From positions 1 through 64,000 of the forward strand of contig JAOTOL010001511.1 of assembly GCA_034440575.1 (NCBI GenBank): 64,000 nucleotides of DNA. The letters are read 5' to 3'. The position numbers were made by a program, and so were the translations under genes. Source of the stretch: Imbricaverruca yamaguchii. Taxonomy: Eukaryota; Arthropoda; Thecostraca; Neoverrucidae. Below the pieces are notes generated by a model, which was not told the DNA's origin, did not search any database, and saw only the letters and a list, made by a program, of their open reading frames with translations. The number at the start of each line of letters is the position of its first letter. The stretch's first letter is position 1. Below, piece by piece: positions 54,570 through 64,000 of this stretch.

Positions 54570-55820
54570 CCCAACGTTCCCAGTGGTGTTGCCCCGATCG
54601 CACCCGGTCGTCAGGAGGTGGAAAACAAACGGAACGTCGACGCCAGTGTATGCCGGTGGCATGTCAGCGGACTCCGGCGGCGGAGCATCGTGTGCTTCAC
54701 GGTCGTGAATCGCACGACACCGGGTCATGGGTCCGACACCGGGGCACGCTGAGGTCGTGGCTGAGACTCTCGACATTCAGACAGACGAGGGCTGTCGGAC
54801 CTGGCGACCGCTGTCGGGACGAGGCCACGTGACGCGGGCGCATGTATGCATGGCCACGACCTGGAGACCGCATGTATGTATGTATGGCCAGATCACCTGG
54901 AGGCTGTGGCGCCCGGTGCAGACGTGACCCGCGAGCTTGGCGCACAGCCTGCCGACCCGGATCTCTGACCTGCCGGTCAGCACGTGCGCCAGTCTGGTTC
55001 CACGCACGGCGCCGTGTGGCCGCCGCCGGCGTCGGTCGCGCCGACGCGATGCCAGGCAGCGGCCACGCTCGCCGCCGCTGGCGTTGGCAGCCAAGGCGGA
55101 AGCGGCGCTCCCGACAGCTATCGATCGCCACCAGCTCCGGCCGGCCGCCGCGCCTCCGCCGAGATCGGCTCGTGCCGCCGTCCGGCGCCGCCGCGCGCGC
55201 ACCGAACGCGCCGCGCAAATCCGCGCCGACGAGCGTCGCAGCGGCCCAATGGCGGCGCGTGTGTGGGTCGACACGAGCCGCGAGCGAGTCGGCGCGAGCC
55301 GCGTCTCGCAGCGTCTCGCAGCGTCTCGACTGGCTGTCGATGGGCTGAGGCGACCCGGTGCCTGTGCGGGCGGGTCATCGGGCGCGTGGGAGGGTTCGAC
55401 CGACGTCGCGACCTTATGGCGGAGCTGTAATGACGTGCGCAGCCGGGGCCATAACTAAGCCCGCCGCCGGTGCCGTGATTCGCCCGCAGAAAGTCGTGAT
55501 CCTCCCCGCATCCAGCGCCGTAATTCTTCCGGCGCCCACCCGGGGCCGTGATTCTCCCAGAGCTGGAGTCTTAGTGTACTTCATAATGCGGAATGTCTTC
55601 TTTAATGACTTTGTTTGCGAAGTTTTCTTTGTACTTTCAATATCTAAGTTGTTTAACAACGTCGCGGGTGCCGAAAATCTCGGTTTCTAACGCGTTAGTC
55701 TTCATTCGAAGTGAATTAAGACGCGCTTGGGCACGATAACGTTGACATGGATTGAGAGATGAACTCGCTGAGTGTCCGGGACTGTGGAGTGTACTGACAC
55801 GAGAGGTCATGTTCCTCACT
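54570..55820. other. CpG-rich segment (mainly 54940-55330), no gene supported
   Basis: Very GC-rich with overlapping frames on both strands of up to 173 codons that lack motifs. The last part (55330-55330+) has CGTCTCGCAGCGTCTCGCAG short repeats, and 55440-55560 has repeated GCCGTGATTCNCCC-like words. Confidence 0.4.
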
Positions 55821-55825
55821 TCTGG

Positions 55826-55985
55826 GAGACGAGTAGCCTAGAGGTAAGTCGTTCGTCTCACAATCGAAAGGTTGTGGGCTCGAATCTCACCTGCCACTAC
55901 TCTTCGCCCGCGACCAGTCGGCGTGAGATATTGGCGACGCTACGTGACTCAGCGGTCGACGTGTCGTAGAGCCAATAATCGCAAG
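55826..55985 (+). mobile_element. SINE family B, copy 5
   Basis: Head GACGAGTAGCCTAGAGGTAA, B box GGCTCGAATCT, body with CGGCGTGAGATATTGGCGAC and end GTCGTAGAGCCAATAATCGC. I see no clear target duplication. Confidence 0.88.
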
Positions 55986-56169
55986 CATCTTGTCACGGAC
56001 CAGCAGTGGGTGGCTTGGAACCTTCTCAGCTGCACCATGAGTCCAGAGACTGCTGCTCCATCCCTCGATGTCGGCTGAGCCCGGTGGTGCATATGTATTA
56101 TTTGTGTTATACGGTGTATGCAGCATCCATTCAAGTGGTGGCTCATTCGTGACGTTCTAAATCCACGTA

Positions 56170-58042
56170 AGGGTTTGAGGATTGTCGGCAGAAACAGTGT
56201 GGGATTGTCGGCAGGAGCAGGGTGTGAGGATTGTCAGCAGGAGCAGGGTGTGAGGATTGTCGGCAGGAGCAGGGTGTGAGGATTGTCAGCAGGAGCAGGG
56301 TGTGAGGATTGTCAGCAGGAGCAGGGTGTGAGGATTGTCGACAGGAGCAGGGTGTGAGGATTGTCGACAGGAGCAGGGTGTGAGGATTGTCAGCAGGAGC
56401 AGGGTGTGAGGATTGTCAGCAGGAGCAGGGTGTGAGGATTGTCAGCAGGAGCAGGGTGTGAGGATTGTCAGCAGGAGCAGGGTGTGAGGATTGTACAGGG
56501 TGTGAGGATTGCAGGAGCAGGGTGTGAGGATTGTCGCAGGGGGTTGGCAGGAGCAGGGTGTGAGGATTGTCGGCAGGAGCAGGGTGTGAGGATTGTCGGC
56601 AGGAGCAGGGTGTGAGATTGTCAGCAGGAGCAGGGTGTGAGGATTGTCGAGCAGGAGCAGGGTGTGAGGATTGTCGGCAGGAGCAGGGTGTGAGGATTGT
56701 CGTGAGGATTGTCGGCAGGAGCAGGGTGTGAGGATTGTCGGCAGGAGCAGGGTGTGAGGATTGTCGGCAGGAGCAGGGTGTGAGGATTGTCAGCAGGAGC
56801 AGGGTGTGAGGATTGTCAGCAGGAGCAGGGTGTGAGGATTGTCGGGCAGGGTGTGAGGATTGTCAGCAGGAGCAGGGTGTGAGGATTGTCAGCAGGAGCA
56901 GGGTGTGAGGATTGTCAGCAGGAGCAGGGTGTGAGGATTGTCGGCAGGAGCAGGGTGTGAGGATTGTCGGCAGGAGCAGGGTGTGAGGATTGTCGGCAGG
57001 AGCAGGGTGTGAGGATTGTCGGCAGGAGCAGGGTGTGAGGATTGTCGGCAGGAGCAGGGTGTGAGGATTGTCGGCAGGAGCAGGGTGTGAGGATTGTCAG
57101 CAGGAGCAGGGTGTGAGGATTGTCAGCAGGAGCAGGGTGTGAGGATTGTCAGCAGGAGCAGGGTGTGAGGATTGTCAGCAGGAGCAGGGTGTGAGGATTG
57201 TCGGCAGGAACAGGGTGTGAGGATTGTCAGAGGAGCAGGGTGTGAGGATTGTCGAGCAGGAGCAGGGTGTGAGGATTGTCGGCAGGAGCAGGGTGTGAGG
57301 ATTGTCAGCAGGAGCAGGGTTTAGGGTGTGAGGATTGTCGGCAGGAGCAGGGTGTGAGGATTGTCGGCAGGAGCAGGGTGTGAGGATTGTCGGCAGGAGC
57401 AGGGTGTGAGGATTGTCGGCAGGAGCAGGGTGTGAGGATTGTCGGCAGGAGCAGGGTGTGAGGATTGTCGGCAGGAGCAGGGTGTGAGGATTGTCGGCAG
57501 GAGCAGGGTGTGAGGATTGTCGGCAGGAGCAGGGTGTGAGGATTGTCACAGGAGCAGGGTGTGAGGATTGTCAGGGAGCAGGGTGTGAGGATTGTCGGCA
57601 GGAGCAGGGTGTGAGGATTGTCAGCAGGAGCAGGGTGTGAGGATTGTCAGCAGGAGCAGGGTGTGAGGATTGTCAGCAGGAGCAGGGTGTGAGGTGTTGT
57701 CAGGGAGCAGGGTGTGAGGATTGTCAGCAGGAGCAGGGTGTGAGGATTGTCAGGAGGAGCAGGGTGTGAGGATTGTCAGCAGGAGCAGGGTGTGAGGATT
57801 GTCAGCAGGAGCAGGGTGTGAGGATTGTCAGCAGGAGCAGGGTGTGAGGATTGTCAGCAGGAGCAGGGTGTGAGGATTGTCAGCAGGAGCAGGGTGTGAG
57901 GATTGTCGGCAGGAGCAGGGTGTGAGGATTGTCAGGAGAGCAGGGTGGGATTGTCAGCAGGAGCAGGGTGTGAGGATTGTCAGCAGGAGCAGGGTGTGAG
58001 GATTGTCAGCAGGAGCAGGGTGTGAGGATTGTCAGGAGGAGC
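56170..58042. repeat. 26-bp minisatellite (GGCAGGAGCAGGGTGTGAGG + ATTGTC), about 70 units
   Basis: The largest array here. Units differ mainly at one site (GTCGGC or GTCAGC), and the two forms come in runs, a sign of local copying. Occasional deletions give GGGAGCAGG or TCGGGCAGGG units. Minus-strand frames read PADNPHTLLLPTILTPCSC; not a gene. Confidence 0.97.
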
Positions 58043-58044
58043 GA

Positions 58045-59090
58045 ATGAGCAGTTGTACAGTGGTGCGACTTAAAACGGCATTACAGTTGACAGCTACCCA
58101 GTTTACATGGGCGGACCAAGTAAATTCGAATTTGCATCAGGTCGGATTTGAGTGGTGTAGTGCGTTCGTTCAGAAAATCCATTCAAGTAAATGCGAACGA
58201 ACATCGAATGCGTCAACGGATTTAGGCAAGGATGCGCATATGGGACTATTCACTATTCCGGTGGTATTTGTGGTTTGATGGTGTTCGTTGAGTGCCTCCT
58301 GGTCCGATTCGCTCTGGTAGGGAGAAGTGATCGTATTTTAAGTTTGATTTCTTGGACAATAAGTCATGTCCAGCCAGCTGATGTTTGCTTGGTATAGTGC
58401 TCAGCAATGTATTAATTGCACATGATTATTATTTCCTGTAAAGCATCTGCATGAAGTATTGCGACAATCGCTCTTCTTATGAGCATTTCGATGCCTCTTG
58501 CCGTCGATCGTTCTCAATAGACAATGTTTTATGATCTACATCATGACGGTCAATTCTTCATTAGTCCAACCCTTCTCATTTTTTTTCCATGGGAATAGCT
58601 AAATATAATACAATGGAAAGCGCAAGACTAAATCGTATCCAATTGCTATAATTGCGAACTGACGCCAATTTTACTAATGACAGATAATTGCCAAACGACA
58701 AATGTGACTCCTTCGTACCAAAGGAATTGGGTGCATTTCTAATTATTTAATGCAGTAATCATATGAAATAGTACTTAATAAAACATTTTGTACACTTGCA
58801 AGATTTATACCGAAAATGGCACAAGCGCGATGCTGCTCGAGTAACATCATTATTTTCAACGTCGATCTCAGCGATGTCCGTTCCCGTCATGCCGGTCCCT
58901 ATCCGGAAACGGATTTCACGCGTCGGTGACTTCGGATTTACCTGGCATGAGGGAAGTGTTACATGGGCGCGGCAGTTCGACTGTGTGCGGTTTGGAAAGT
59001 AAGTTCGATTACTGCCGCCCATGCAGACTGGGTAGGTGATCATCCAATGCCGGTTCAACCCAGTACACTGCGGCGTCGGCGCACTCCGGA
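58045..59090. other. No gene supported
   Basis: Mixed to AT-rich. No motif in any frame. Confidence 0.35.
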
Positions 59091-59094
59091 TCAC

Positions 59095-59215
59095 TTGGAC
59101 ACACACTCGAGGTCACACTCAAGGTCGAAATCAAGGCCACGCACTCAAGGCCACACACTCATGGATACACGCTCCAGGCCACACACTCAAGGTGATATAT
59201 TCAGGGTACGTTCGC
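59095..59215. repeat. Short irregular repeat (AAGGYCACACACTC)
   Basis: About seven diverged units of 16-20 bp with CACACTCAAGG, CACTCAAGGCC and CCAGGCCACACACTC. Confidence 0.7.
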
Positions 59216-59679
59216 AGCGAGCCAGCTGTGTTGCCTACGTGTTTGGCTCGAGAAGTGTCACTCTGAGTCGAATTTTGAGTTGCGCTAAACTGAACTGAGT
59301 GCGTGACGCTGGCAGAGCGGTGTGTTGGCCAGGTGATGCAATAAACTACCACGAAGTATTCGCTGTAGGCATACACCGGACCTCGGGTGCCGCAGCTGCG
59401 CCGGCCGTCTGGTGCTGTGTATGCTGGCCACTTCGGCCGACATTTCCGCCACGTCTGGTGACTGTCCGGTGTGCGGGGCTCTGTCCGTGTTGCCGGGTCG
59501 ATGGTGGGAGGGGGCGGCTGGGGTGGCCGTCGACGCCTCGGCCGCCGTCACAGGCCGGCTCGCCTCGCGGCCGGGGACGTCGGCACCCGGCGCCGACTGG
59601 CTGATGTGCGGCCGCGGGTCGCTGCAACTGCAGGCCGCTGCAGCTGCAACTGCAAGGCTGTGCTGCAGCCCGTCCAGCC

Positions 59680-60335
59680 TGTGTGTCGTGCCGGCGGCGC
59701 TGGGCTGGGAGTGGCAGTGCAGGTGTGGCGTGCCGGCGGTGCTGGGCTGGGAGTGCCAGCCTGTGTGGCGTGCCGGCGGTGCTGGGCCAGTGCCAGCCTG
59801 TGTGGCGGCCGGGGGCTGGGAGTGCCAGCCAGTGTGTCGTGCCGGCGGTGCTGGACTGAGAGTGCCAGTCGGTGTGTCGTGCCGGCCGTGCTGGGCTGGG
59901 GGTGCCAGCCTGTGTGGTGCGTGCCGGCCGTGCTGGGCTGGGAGTGCCAGCCAGTGTGTCGTGCCGGCGGTGCTGGGCTGGGAGTGCCAGCCTGTGTGGC
60001 GGGGGTGCTGGGCTGGGAGTGCCAGCTGTGTGCGTGCCGGCCGCGCTGGGCTGGGTCCAGCTTGTGCCGGCGGTGCTGGGCTGAGAGTGCCAGCCTGTGT
60101 GGCGTGCCGGCGGTGCTGGGCTGGGAGTGCCAGCCTGTGTGGCGTGCCGGCGGTGCTGGGCCGAGAGTGCCAGCCTGTGTGGCGTGCCGGCGGTGCTGGG
60201 CTGGGAGTGCCAGCCTGTGTGGCGTGCCGGCCGTGCTGGGCTGGGAGTGCCAGCCTGTGTGGCGTGCCGGCGGCGCTGGGCTGGGAGTGCCAGCATGTGT
60301 GGCGTGCCGGCGGTGCTGGGCCGAGAGTGCCAGCC
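59680..60335. repeat. 40-bp minisatellite (GTGTGGCGTGCCGGCGGTGC + TGGGCTGGGAGTGCCAGCCT), about 16 units
   Basis: G-rich on the plus strand with GGGCTGGGAG in each unit. The right half is regular; the left half has deletions and CGGCCGTGC variants. The long minus-strand frames (AQHRRHATQAGTPS repeats) come from it. Confidence 0.95.
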
Positions 60336-60339
60336 CGCC

Positions 60340-60645
60340 AGGCCGTGGGCGGCGTCCGTGCGGCTCGGCTCCGTTCCAGCTGTGTCCGCTTTGTGGCGGC
60401 GCCATTGACAATGCGCCTCGTTATGGCCGGGCCGTGTCCGGTGTTTAGCGCGGCCTCGTAAAGCCGGCCGCCGGCCTTGGCTCGCGGCGGACGCAAAGCG
60501 GCTGCTCGGTGGTCGATTACTCGGCAGGACCGACGCTCACCATCAATTCGGCCGGCCCCCCGAGCCGTGCTGGAGGGCACGGCTGGGTCCGGGCGAGGTC
60601 GCAGCACGCGACCGGCGGACGACTGAAGGGGTGGGACGCGTGCTC
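60340..60645. other. GC-rich spacer, no gene seen
   Basis: Unique sequence between two minisatellites, no motif. Confidence 0.35.
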
Positions 60646-60646
60646 G

Positions 60647-60878
60647 CTGGACACTGGACGCTGGACGCTGGACGCTGGACGCTGGACGCTGGACACTGGA
60701 CGCTGGACGTTGGACACTGGACACTGGACACTGGACACTGGACACTGGACACTGGACACTGGACACTGGACACTGGACACTGGACACTGGACACTGGACA
60801 CTGGACGCTGGACACTGGACGCTGGACGCTGGACGCTGGACACTGGACACTGGACGCTGGACGCTGGACGCTGGACAA
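60647..60878. repeat. 7-bp repeat (CTGGACR), about 33 units
   Basis: CTGGACA in the middle, CTGGACG towards both ends. Frames read SSVQCPV/ASSVQRP on the minus strand; not a gene. Confidence 0.96.
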
Positions 60879-60879
60879 C

Positions 60880-61450
60880 GGACCAGCTACGCTCGCACGG
60901 CGTCGGTCGGCCCTGATACGTCACGCCGCCGTGCGAAGTTTGGTAGCATCAGTTCAGTGTGAAGTTGTGATGCCACGGTTCAGGCGCGGCACCGGCCAGT
61001 TGACTGCCGGGCGCGCAGATGTTCCCATTCTATAAATTGCCAGTGGACGGCTGAGCCGTGGAACTGAAGACTCGGGAACTGTTTCACGTGGTGAGATACT
61101 GCTGCATCTCGTTTGTTCGGAAATGTAAGCGTATCCTTAAGACTGAAACATTTTTGGGGGCGGGTGTGAGGGAGGGGTTATCGAGACTACCGCCACATGT
61201 TCTTCCCATGACGTCTAGGCTGTTGTGTTCTGGAGAAGATATGGCCGTACGGTTGGCCGGGGTGCGCTCGTTCAGTGCACGCCCCGCGAAATGGGTTGTG
61301 AGCTGGGTCACGTCAGCTCATGGACCGGGCCAGGTCAACTCACCGAGCCGATCTGGCGACACTGAGCACTAAGTACCTGGGACCTACCCTGTGTCGGTGG
61401 CTGTGCTAGGCCGTGCGTGCACTATGCTGGTGCCTATATTGGACTACTAC
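60880..61450. other. No gene supported
   Basis: A 104-codon plus frame (61058-61372) has no motif. Confidence 0.3.
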
Positions 61451-61460
61451 GTGCACCGAT

Positions 61461-61521
61461 TGGTTGTATGGTTATTTGGGTTTTAGGGCGGGTCGACCAG
61501 GTTTTGTCATTTAGCGCCCAT
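61461..61521 (-). mobile_element. Hairpin retroposon, copy 4 (61 bp)
   Basis: The minus strand reads ATGGGCGCTAAATGACAAAA, then GGTCGACCCGCCCTAAAACC and CAAATAACCATACAACC. GGGCG/CGCCC stem kept. The flanks GTGCACCGAT (61451-61460) and GTGCGGTGAT (61522-61531) are a possible decayed target duplication (7 of 10). Confidence 0.72.
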
Positions 61522-61544
61522 GTGCGGTGATACCTATCCTGAGT

Positions 61545-62252
61545 GAGCTGTGTCACCTGGTAGCTGTATTGGGCTGATACCTGTACTGAGTGAGCCGTTT
61601 GACCTGACACCTGCATTGGGCTGGTACCTGTACTGAGTGAGCCGTTTGACCTGGCCTGTATTGGGCTGGTACCTGTACTGAGTGAGCCCTGTGACCTGGC
61701 CTGTATTGGGCTGGTACCTGTACTGAGTGAGCCCTGTGACCTGGCCTGTATTGGGCTGGTACCTGTACTGAGTGAGCCCTGTGACCTGGCACCTGTATTG
61801 GGCTGATACCTATACTGAGTGAGTCGTTTGACCTGGCCTGTATTGGGCTGGTACCTGTACTGAGTGAGCCGTGTGTCCTGGCCTGTATTGGGCTGATACC
61901 TGTACTGAGTGAGCCGTGTGTCCTGGCCTGTATTGGGCTGGTACCTGTACTGAGTGAGCCCTGTGACCTGGCCTGTATTGGGCTGGTACCTGTACTGAGT
62001 GAGCCGTGTGACCTGACACTGTATTGGGCTGGTACCTGTACTGAGTGAGCCTGACCTGGCCTGTATTGGGCTGGTACCTGTACTGAGTGAGCCGTTGTCC
62101 TGGCCTGTATTGGGCTGGTACCTGTACTGAGTGAGCCGTGTGACCTGGCCTGTATTGGGCTGGTACCTGTACTGAGTGAGCCCTGTGACCTGGCACCTGT
62201 ATTGGGCTGGTACCTGTACTGAGTGAGCCCTGTGACCTGGCACCTGTACTGG
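61545..62252. repeat. 45-bp minisatellite (GTATTGGGCTGGTACCTGTA + CTGAGTGAGCC...), about 15 units
   Basis: Units end TGTGACCTGGCCT or TGTGACCTGGCACCT. TGGTACC and ACTGAGTGAGCC are constant. Minus frames read LTQYRYQPNTGQ repeats; not a gene. Confidence 0.95.
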
Positions 62253-62254
62253 AT

Positions 62255-62780
62255 GGAGACCCTTTGACACTGTGCGGCCGTAGCTGGCGCCGCGCCCCGG
62301 GGGGACGTGCCAGGCCGGTCCGGTCCAGTGTGGCCGGCGGCCAGCGCGTGCCGCCCTGCCTGCCAACACATCACCATGAATCATCCGGTGGCGTGCTGCC
62401 AGGCCGTAGCCGGGCCGGGCCGTGACCGGGCCGGGCTGGGCTGCGACTGGGCCGCGGACGGACCGACGCCGCCACCGCGGCCATCTCACTGTCACCGGGC
62501 CAGCCGCACCCCTGTCCGGGCTCACCCCAGAGCATCGCCGCCCGCCCACCGCTGTGCTGCCGGGTCGATCCCGTGACAGCTAGCGGGGACTGTTAGCAAG
62601 TGTATGGTGTAGCGGGGGCGTCACCCGTGCGACTGATGACGCCCGACCGGCCGCCCCCCCCGCCCACCTGTTGTCCCGTGTCGGCTGTCAGTACGCGGTG
62701 AGGTACGGCGGGGGCCGGCCCTCACTTGCGCGGCTGACAGACGGCCGTATTGCGGGCCGTGTGTCGGCTGTGGTGTCGGG
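62255..62780. other. GC-rich spacer, no gene seen
   Basis: GGCCGGGCCGGGC-like words around 62400-62450. No coding evidence. Confidence 0.35.
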
Positions 62781-62784
62781 ACCG

Positions 62785-62985
62785 CTGAGTCAGCCCGGCG
62801 GCTGACCCCGCACAGCGCCAGTCAGCCCGGCGGCTGACACCGGACAGCGCTAGTCAGCCCGGCGGCTGGCCCGTGACAGCGCCAGTCAGCCGGGACAGCG
62901 CCAGCGCTAGTCAGCTCGCCGGCTGACCCCGGGCAGCGCCAGTCAGCTCGGCGGCTGACCCGGGACAGCGCCAGTCAGCGCCATG
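62785..62985. repeat. ~32-bp minisatellite (CAGTCAGCCCGGCGGCTGAC), about 6 units
   Basis: GTCAGCCCGGCGGCTGAC is a near-palindrome in each unit, followed by CCGGACAGCGC. One unit is shortened. Confidence 0.92.
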
Positions 62986-63094
62986 GTCGGGAGCATTGCC
63001 AGGCGGCTGGCGTCAGCTCGCTCACAGAATTGTTCACGTCGTCAGCTGGGAAACGGCGAGCGAATGGCTGCTGCAGCGGCTTGTGCAGCGCCGT

Positions 63095-63190
63095 GTTCCG
63101 GTGGTAGCCTCCGACCGGAGTGTGGGACGCCGTGTTTCGGTGGTAGCCTCCGACCGGTGTGGGGCGCCGTGTTTCGGTGGTAGTTTCGGT
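63095..63190. repeat. 37-39-bp repeat, about 2.5 units
   Basis: GCCGTGTTTCGGTGGTAGCC then TCCGACCGG, three starts. Confidence 0.85.
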
Positions 63191-63404
63191 TTCGAGCCTG
63201 TGTCTGTCGTTGTTACGTGTTGATAGTTCGTGCGTGTGGTATGACACTCGTACACGGCGTGACACTGGTCTGCGCTACGAATCCATTCAGCTTGCGTCAC
63301 GGGCATGTGCATCCTTTTGTTCAGGGGCGGTGGCGAGCGAAATCGAGGGTTCGGGGAACAAAGTGATGCTTCAGACGCCAACGATGCGGCGAGGCTCCAC
63401 TGTC

Positions 63405-63545
63405 ATCAAAGGACCTGCTGCGAGATTCATAGTTCGTTTGTGTCCAGAATGTCGCGGGTTTCGGGGGCGTCTCTGGGGACCTGCTGAGAGATTTAGAGCT
63501 CGCGTGTGCCTGGGACGGTGTTTCCGAGTTTCAGGGCACTGGGAT
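63405..63545. repeat. Diverged duplication of about 67 bp
   Basis: GGACCTGCTGCGAGATTCAT (63411) and GGACCTGCTGAGAGATTTAG (63478) head two blocks that continue with similar text (GTGTCC/GTGCCTGGG, GGGTTTCGGG/GAGTTTCAGGG). Confidence 0.75.
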
Positions 63546-63709
63546 GTGGAAGATGGCTCTGGAAGTATACACTCGATGTGGCGACTTCGGGATTGAAAAA
63601 GTCCCACTGTGACCCGGGAGGCCTTTGCAGCCGTGACAATACGGCAGGTGAGCGAAGCTTTTCCGTGAAGCGTGATCCGAGCTCACCACTAAGTTTTGTC
63701 CGCTCTCAG

Positions 63710-64000
63710 CCAGTGTCGCGTGGCCAGACCTTTAGCACGGTGGCTGTGTCGCGTAGCCAGACCTTTAGCACGGCGGCCAGTGTCGCGTGGCCAGATCTGC
63801 AGCACGGCGGCTGTGTCGTGTGGCCAGATCTTCAGCACGGCGGCCAGTGTCGCGTGGCCAGACCTTTAGCACGGCGGCCAGTGTCGCGTGGCCAGACCTT
63901 TAGCACGGCGGCTGTGTCGCGTGGCCAGACCTTTAGCACGGCGGCCAGTGTCGCGTGGCCAGATCTGCAGCACGGCGGCTGTATCGCGTGGCCAGACCTT
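63710..64000. repeat. 31/34-bp minisatellite (TGTCGCGTGGCCAGACCTTT + AGCACGGCGGC), at least 9 units, cut by window end
   Basis: Units with and without an extra CAG alternate (GGCGGCCAGTGTCG and GGCGGCTGTGTCG). Every third or fourth unit has AGATCTGCAG or AGATCTTCAG for AGACCTTTAG. Confidence 0.95.

Noticed and set aside
56170..58042. CRISPR-like array
   Set aside because: Units are directly adjacent with no unique spacers; the setting is a eukaryotic minisatellite.
59285..60850. Open frame of 521 codons on the minus strand
   Set aside because: Made of the 40-bp and 7-bp minisatellites plus GC-rich DNA; overlapping long frames exist on both strands.
61434..62549. Open frame of 371 codons on the minus strand
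   Set aside because: 45-bp repeat unit divides by 3 and lacks stops; amino-acid text is only the translated repeat.

Overview
The window looks like non-coding, repeat-dense DNA from a multicellular animal, most likely an arthropod. I infer this from the CR1-like, R2-like and Penelope-like retroelements, tRNA-derived SINEs, very many minisatellites, spliced gene structure, a secreted glycine-rich protein of the cuticle/cement type, and a short AACCTAACCT run of the arthropod telomere type. Crustacean (for example barnacle) or chelicerate are my best guesses, but the sequence does not decide it. There is no operon structure, no rRNA and no clearly functional tRNA gene.

Only one gene can be supported. 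It is a two-exon, minus-strand gene at 9672-12404 for a secreted glycine-rich structural protein: TATA box, very short 5' UTR, a 5-codon first exon, a phase-0 intron holding a CR1-like fragment, and a large second exon made of internal repeats.

Layout. 1-2760: decayed R2-clade element (minus). 2940-3760: decayed 3' end of a CR1/Jockey-group element (plus). 4.2-5.1 kb: old tandem duplication, one copy carrying a SINE. 6.4-8.6 kb: minisatellites and a Penelope-like reverse transcriptase fragment. 9.4-12.5 kb: the glycine-rich gene. 12.6-15.1 kb: the largest CR1-like element. 17.0-19.4 kb: two big minisatellites. 23.3-24.6 kb: a SINE, a short Penelope/retrozyme-like element and a 41-bp minisatellite with a CRE palindrome in each unit. 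25.6-26.4 kb: CpG-rich DNA. 31.0-32.1 kb: a fold-back transposon with 8-bp target duplications. 33.3-35.6 kb: simple repeats. 37.8-38.5 kb: a decayed periodic array. 39.7-42.6 kb: AT-rich DNA. 42.6-49 kb: more minisatellites, short retroposons and a 120-bp-arm inverted repeat. 50.3-56 kb: a cluster of six SINEs. 56.2-64.0 kb: minisatellite after minisatellite, running off the window end.

The most interesting content is in the small non-autonomous retroposons. (1) A ~178-bp element with perfect target duplications carries hammerhead-like core motifs of the kind known in Penelope-like elements and animal retrozymes. (2) A hairpin retroposon of only 56-61 bp is present five times, always with the same 5' end and usually with target duplications. 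(3) Two SINE families with different tRNA-like heads share one body. Several of these families share a CCAATAACC-like tail, which suggests one common partner LINE. Most long open frames in the window are produced by minisatellites whose unit reads through without stops and are not genes.
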